Positions 61,288-64,000 of a stretch of DNA of 64,000 nucleotides are shown piece by piece; positions within the stretch are counted from its first letter, which is position 1; each line of letters starts with the position of its first letter. Both the position numbers and the translations under genes were made by a program. Origin of the DNA: Absidia repens (lineage: Eukaryota; Mucoromycota; Mucoromycetes; Mucorales; Cunninghamellaceae); the NCBI GenBank assembly GCA_002105175.1, contig MCGE01000032.1, positions 62,001-126,000 of the forward strand. Direction: 5' to 3'. The notes beneath the pieces are model-generated. The model made no database searches. It worked only from the letters and a program-made list of their open reading frames with translations, and was not told the DNA's origin.

Positions 61288-62604
61288 ATGGAATTCCCTA
61301 CGTTCATTGCTGTGTCTAACTATCTGGCGAATGGTTCGTTTCCTTTGGACTCTAATGCGAAGGACAAGGCTAGATTGGTGAAATTGGCTGTTCGATTCGA
61401 ATTGGTTGATAACAGGGTGTATGTCAAGTCGGGCGATCAAGAGTGGCTGGGTGCCGAATTGGTCCACGAAGGGAAAGTCAATGAAGTTGTGATCCGTGTC
61501 CACAAGGAAGGTCATCTTGGTGTCAAACAAACAATGAAACGGGTGCAATTGATCTACTATATTCCGAAGTTGGAGTATCATGTCAAGCGAATTGTCCAGT
61601 CTTGCGAGGCCTGTCAGTTCCGTGCACGGGTGTTGCGGAAGAGGTTTTCCCCATCCAATCCCATTGTTGTCCCAAAGGCTCCTTTTACGATGATCGGGTG
61701 CGATGCTGTTGGTCCTGTCATTCCGTCCAAGAGTGGTAATAGATACATTTTGGTGGCTGTCGATTACCTGACTAGGTGGCCTATGGCGATGGCGGTGCCT
61801 AATATAAACGAAGAAACTACACTTAAGTTTATGTACAAGCAAATCTCTTCCTATGGTGTGCCTAACTACATACTTACTGATCGTGGGTCCAACTTTACTT
61901 CTGGTTATGTCCGCAATTTCCTGTCGTCACTTGGTTGCAAGCACATTACATCTACAAGTTTCCGGCCGCAGACAAATGGTTTGGTGGAACGAATGAATCA
62001 AACATTGGTGCAGGTGTTGGCGAAGCTGGTCCGTGACAAAGACGTGGAAACGAATTGGGATGAATACATTGATGAAGCCTTGTTTGCTATACGGACAATG
62101 GTTAATGATGCTACTGGCTATTCCCCGTCAAGGTTGCTTTTTGGATACGAATTGGTTAGTCCTGGTGTGTGGCAGCGTCCGAGGGAAGACTTCGTTGAAG
62201 GCGAATTCATCGAATCCGTGGTCGAAAGGATCAAGACGATCAAGAATGGTGTGGTGGAATGCCGAGTTGTTGCAAGAGCTCGTACGATGGAGAAGCAAAA
62301 GAAGCGTAAAGCCCGATACGACGAAACTGTTGGTACAAGAAGCCGGTTTGTGATTGGCGATCAAGTGTTGTTGAAAGATCCTGTGCCTGGTACTAAATTT
62401 GCTGATAAATGGTTGGGTCCCATGGTGGTTGTCCGAGTGAACCAAAAAGGTACCTACTGGTTGGATGGTCCCAATGGTCGGCGTTTGGAAGGTGCAGTAA
62501 ATGGTGATGTGTTGAAACCTTACGTTGCAAGAAAAGGCATGGTCCCTGATGTCGCGACAAGAAAAGCTACCAATAGATATGAAGCTTGGTTGGAAAGGAA
62601 GTAG
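61288..62604 (+). CDS. Integrase, separately encoded
   Basis: 438 residues from its own ATG (MEFPTFIAVSNYL). The zinc-binding part is HKEGHLGVKQTMKRV..SCEACQFRARV (H-x3-H, C-x2-C). The core carries the DDE residues: MIGCDAVGPV, ILTDRGSNFTS and QTNGLVERMNQTL, with the second Asp and the Glu correctly spaced. A GPY/F-like module follows (FADKWLGPMVVVRVNQKGTYWL), and the end is RYEAWLERK without a chromodomain. The ORF does not overlap or abut pol, so it needs splicing, internal initiation or its own transcript. Confidence 0.95.
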   Translation: MEFPTFIAVSNYLANGSFPLDSNAKDKARLVKLAVRFELVDNRVYVKSGDQEWLGAELVHEGKVNEVVIRVHKEGHLGVKQTMKRVQLIYYIPKLEYHVKRIVQSCEACQFRARVLRKRFSPSNPIVVPKAPFTMIGCDAVGPVIPSKSGNRYILVAVDYLTRWPMAMAVPNINEETTLKFMYKQISSYGVPNYILTDRGSNFTSGYVRNFLSSLGCKHITSTSFRPQTNGLVERMNQTLVQVLAKLVRDKDVETNWDEYIDEALFAIRTMVNDATGYSPSRLLFGYELVSPGVWQRPREDFVEGEFIESVVERIKTIKNGVVECRVVARARTMEKQKKRKARYDETVGTRSRFVIGDQVLLKDPVPGTKFADKWLGPMVVVRVNQKGTYWLDGPNGRRLEGAVNGDVLKPYVARKGMVPDVATRKATNRYEAWLERK

Positions 62605-62608
62605 AAAA

Positions 62609-62649
<41 letters not shown>

Positions 62650-62689
62650 TGTTATTTTTTTTTTTTTTTTGGCGTCCGACGAAGTGTGA

Positions 62690-62704
62690 AATAGGGGGGG
62701 ATGA
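62690..62704 (+). other. polypurine tract
   Basis: AATAGGGGGGGGATGA directly precedes the 3' LTR and is the expected plus-strand primer site. Upstream, 62610-62670 is long A and T runs after the integrase stop. Confidence 0.8.
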
Positions 62705-63137
62705 TGACACGCCGTGGATGTTACATTTCACTCTCCGAAGGACTGGAGCTACGAAGGACTGTAGAATCAGTGAATGACTCTGCCGTGGTGTCATCATTCA
62801 CGTATTTTGCATTTTGACATTACTTTTATTTTACCTTATTTTACTTTTCCCCTTTTTATTTTTATTCACCGCTTTACTTTATTCTCTCCGCATTGTTATC
62901 TCTTCTTACCTGTCATTATATTATACTGATCTTCTCGTATTTTAATAAAACATCATCTTTCTCTCTTTTACTTCACTTTTTTGGGTATATATCTTTCACT
63001 CAATATTTATTGGGTAAACGACCTACATTTTATTATCACTTATACTCTTCGTAAAGGACTTCGTTGGTATCAAGCGTTATAAACTCTCCTCCTACATCGC
63101 AGTCAGTCCTCTTTTTATATAAGCCCTCCGTTTGTCA
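62705..63137 (+). repeat. 3' LTR
   Basis: 433 bp, same length as the 5' LTR and identical to it in a read-through by eye. Followed by the AAAT target duplication. Confidence 0.95.
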
Positions 63138-63147
63138 AAATATATCC

Positions 63148-63220
63148 GCCCTCTTGGCTCAGTTGGCAGAGCGTCTGCCTAGTAAGCAGAAGGTCATCAG
63201 TTCGATTCTGATAGCGGGCA
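63148..63220 (+). tRNA. tRNA-Thr (anticodon AGU)
   Basis: 73 bases without intron. D arm GCTC-AGTTGGCA-GAGC. Anticodon arm TCTGC-CTAGTAA-GCAGA, with AGT at positions 34-36. T arm ATCAG-TTCGATT-CTGAT with a good B box. The acceptor GCCCTCT pairs with AGCGGGC except for one T-C mismatch. Discriminator base A at 63220. Confidence 0.93.
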
Positions 63221-63222
63221 TA

Positions 63223-63230
63223 TCTTTTTT
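63223..63230 (+). terminator. Pol III terminator of tRNA-Thr
   Basis: TCTTTTTT begins 3 bases after the tRNA 3' end. Confidence 0.85.
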
Positions 63231-64000
63231 GCTCTCATTGCCGCGGATTCGGAGATCTAACAGTTGTCTAACCGACACTGTGTTTTTACAGCTGTTGTGG
63301 CTGTTTTTAAGTTTTGTTATAAGTGAATACTGTTACGGCCAATTTGGGTAAGAAGCTTGTAACAGAGTAGTGTTTTTGTAGGTTTTTATATTTTTTTGGG
63401 TTGGATAGGATGTCTTGTGTTACGGCTATTTTTGAGTTAATAAAATAAAAGTGTGTACCAAATATATGTGGTTTGTTTAGTTTATATGAACCGCAACGAA
63501 GAAAAGTTAACCTTTTTGTTGAATTTCAGTTATATTTTACACCAAATGGGTAGTGTATAAGTGTTTGCTAGTTGTTGCTTGAATGGATTTGGTAGTGAGG
63601 GTCAAAAAATGTTTTCCCCTGAATCGGAATTTGAAATGTACTTTTTGTTTACTTGACTTGTAGTCTTGAAAAATAGAGAGCACCAAATGTTTTATTTGAT
63701 ATAAGTAAAAAGTACCAGATATGTTGTTGGTAGTAAGTAGTGAGCACCAGAACTTTTATAGATAAAGTCCAACTTGAAAGAAGTTTATAAGAAATAAACT
63801 TGAAAAAAAATAAAAGGTATTGACCAGTAGGGTTCAATATAGTAAATCAATAGTGTATATATGAAGATATATAGCACTGCCAAACAAAATAAAAGTACTA
63901 AGACTTGAGATTGGTTTTAAAAAAAAACCTTTTATTGAGAGAATTTATAAATAAAAATTAACTGAAGAAGAAGAGTACAAATAGGAATTTCTTCCTATTT
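63231..64000. other. AT-rich spacer to the window end
   Basis: No tRNA, open frame with family signature or copy of the dispersed element was seen. AATAAA at about 63441. Confidence 0.4.

Larger units (their letters stand above)
56809..63137 (+). mobile_element. full-length Ty3/gypsy-type LTR retrotransposon
   Basis: 6,329 bp bounded by two 433-bp direct LTRs, with TGACA...TGTCA ends and a 4-bp target duplication AAAT (56805-56808 and 63138-63141). Internal order is gag, then protease-RT-RNase H in the -1 frame, then integrase as a separate ORF. RT before integrase places it with Ty3/gypsy rather than copia. No chromodomain is visible after the integrase. All three ORFs are intact and the LTRs look identical base for base by eye, so insertion is recent. 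It lies 10 bp upstream of a tRNA-Thr gene, in the same orientation. Confidence 0.95.

Noticed and set aside
62400..62604. Chromodomain at the integrase C-terminus
   Set aside because: Only a GPY/F-like module and a short basic tail are present; no chromodomain aromatic pattern.

Overview
The window reads as nuclear DNA of an early-diverging fungus, most likely a member of the Mucoromycota. This is an inference from intron-dense genes with short GT-AG introns, very abundant A/T homopolymers, and fungal-type gene families: a Hal4/Hal5-type kinase, an Mcm1-like MADS protein, a PMT-type O-mannosyltransferase relative, Vps74 and Bud27/URI. No species can be named from the sequence alone.

Layout. 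0-9.4 kb, all on the + strand: a DUF1399/GRDP-like protein, the diphthamide enzyme DPH2 and a homeobox factor. 9.4-12.9 kb: a non-coding stretch with two copies of a dispersed repeat family. 12.9-21.8 kb, all on the - strand: an MCT-like MFS carrier, the mitochondrial protease OMA1 and a divergent PMT-like membrane protein, which stands head to head with Vps74/GOLPH3 (22.6-23.8 kb). 24.6-25.7 kb: another repeat copy. 26.2-29.2 kb: Dom34/Pelota and the Fe-S targeting factor CIA2B. 29.7-32.3 kb: a second DUF1399 paralogue. 32.3-37.5 kb: a gene-free island with three more repeat copies, a (TG)n tract and a ~53-bp minisatellite. 37.5-49.1 kb: mitochondrial aconitase, a Hal-type kinase, a UCH37-like protein, TMEM230 and an NXPE/PC-esterase-like protein. 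50.1-54.3 kb: Bud27/URI divergent from a MADS-box gene. 55.6-56.4 kb: another repeat copy. 56.8-63.1 kb: a full-length Ty3/gypsy-type LTR retrotransposon inserted 10 bp upstream of a tRNA-Thr(AGU) gene.

Most striking points. (1) A dispersed non-coding family, seven copies by eye in two subfamilies. Each copy starts at a CACGTG or CACATG box, carries a conserved hairpin closed in most copies by a GNRA loop, and the better copies have a poly(A) signal roughly 260-310 bp after the box. It looks like a family of structured, polyadenylated non-coding RNA genes or a non-autonomous element; I know of no name for it. (2) The retrotransposon is very young: both LTRs are 433 bp and appear identical. 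It encodes integrase as a separate ORF, 360 bp after the RT-RNase H ORF, and has a candidate -1 frameshift heptamer between gag and pol. (3) Three proteins of enzyme families have altered catalytic positions: UCH37-like (Cys to Tyr), PMT-like (Asp-Glu to Ser-Glu) and NXPE-like (GDS to GDQ).

Exon structures were derived by eye from splice sites and family similarity, so individual boundaries may shift. Functional links are family knowledge, not shown by the sequence itself.
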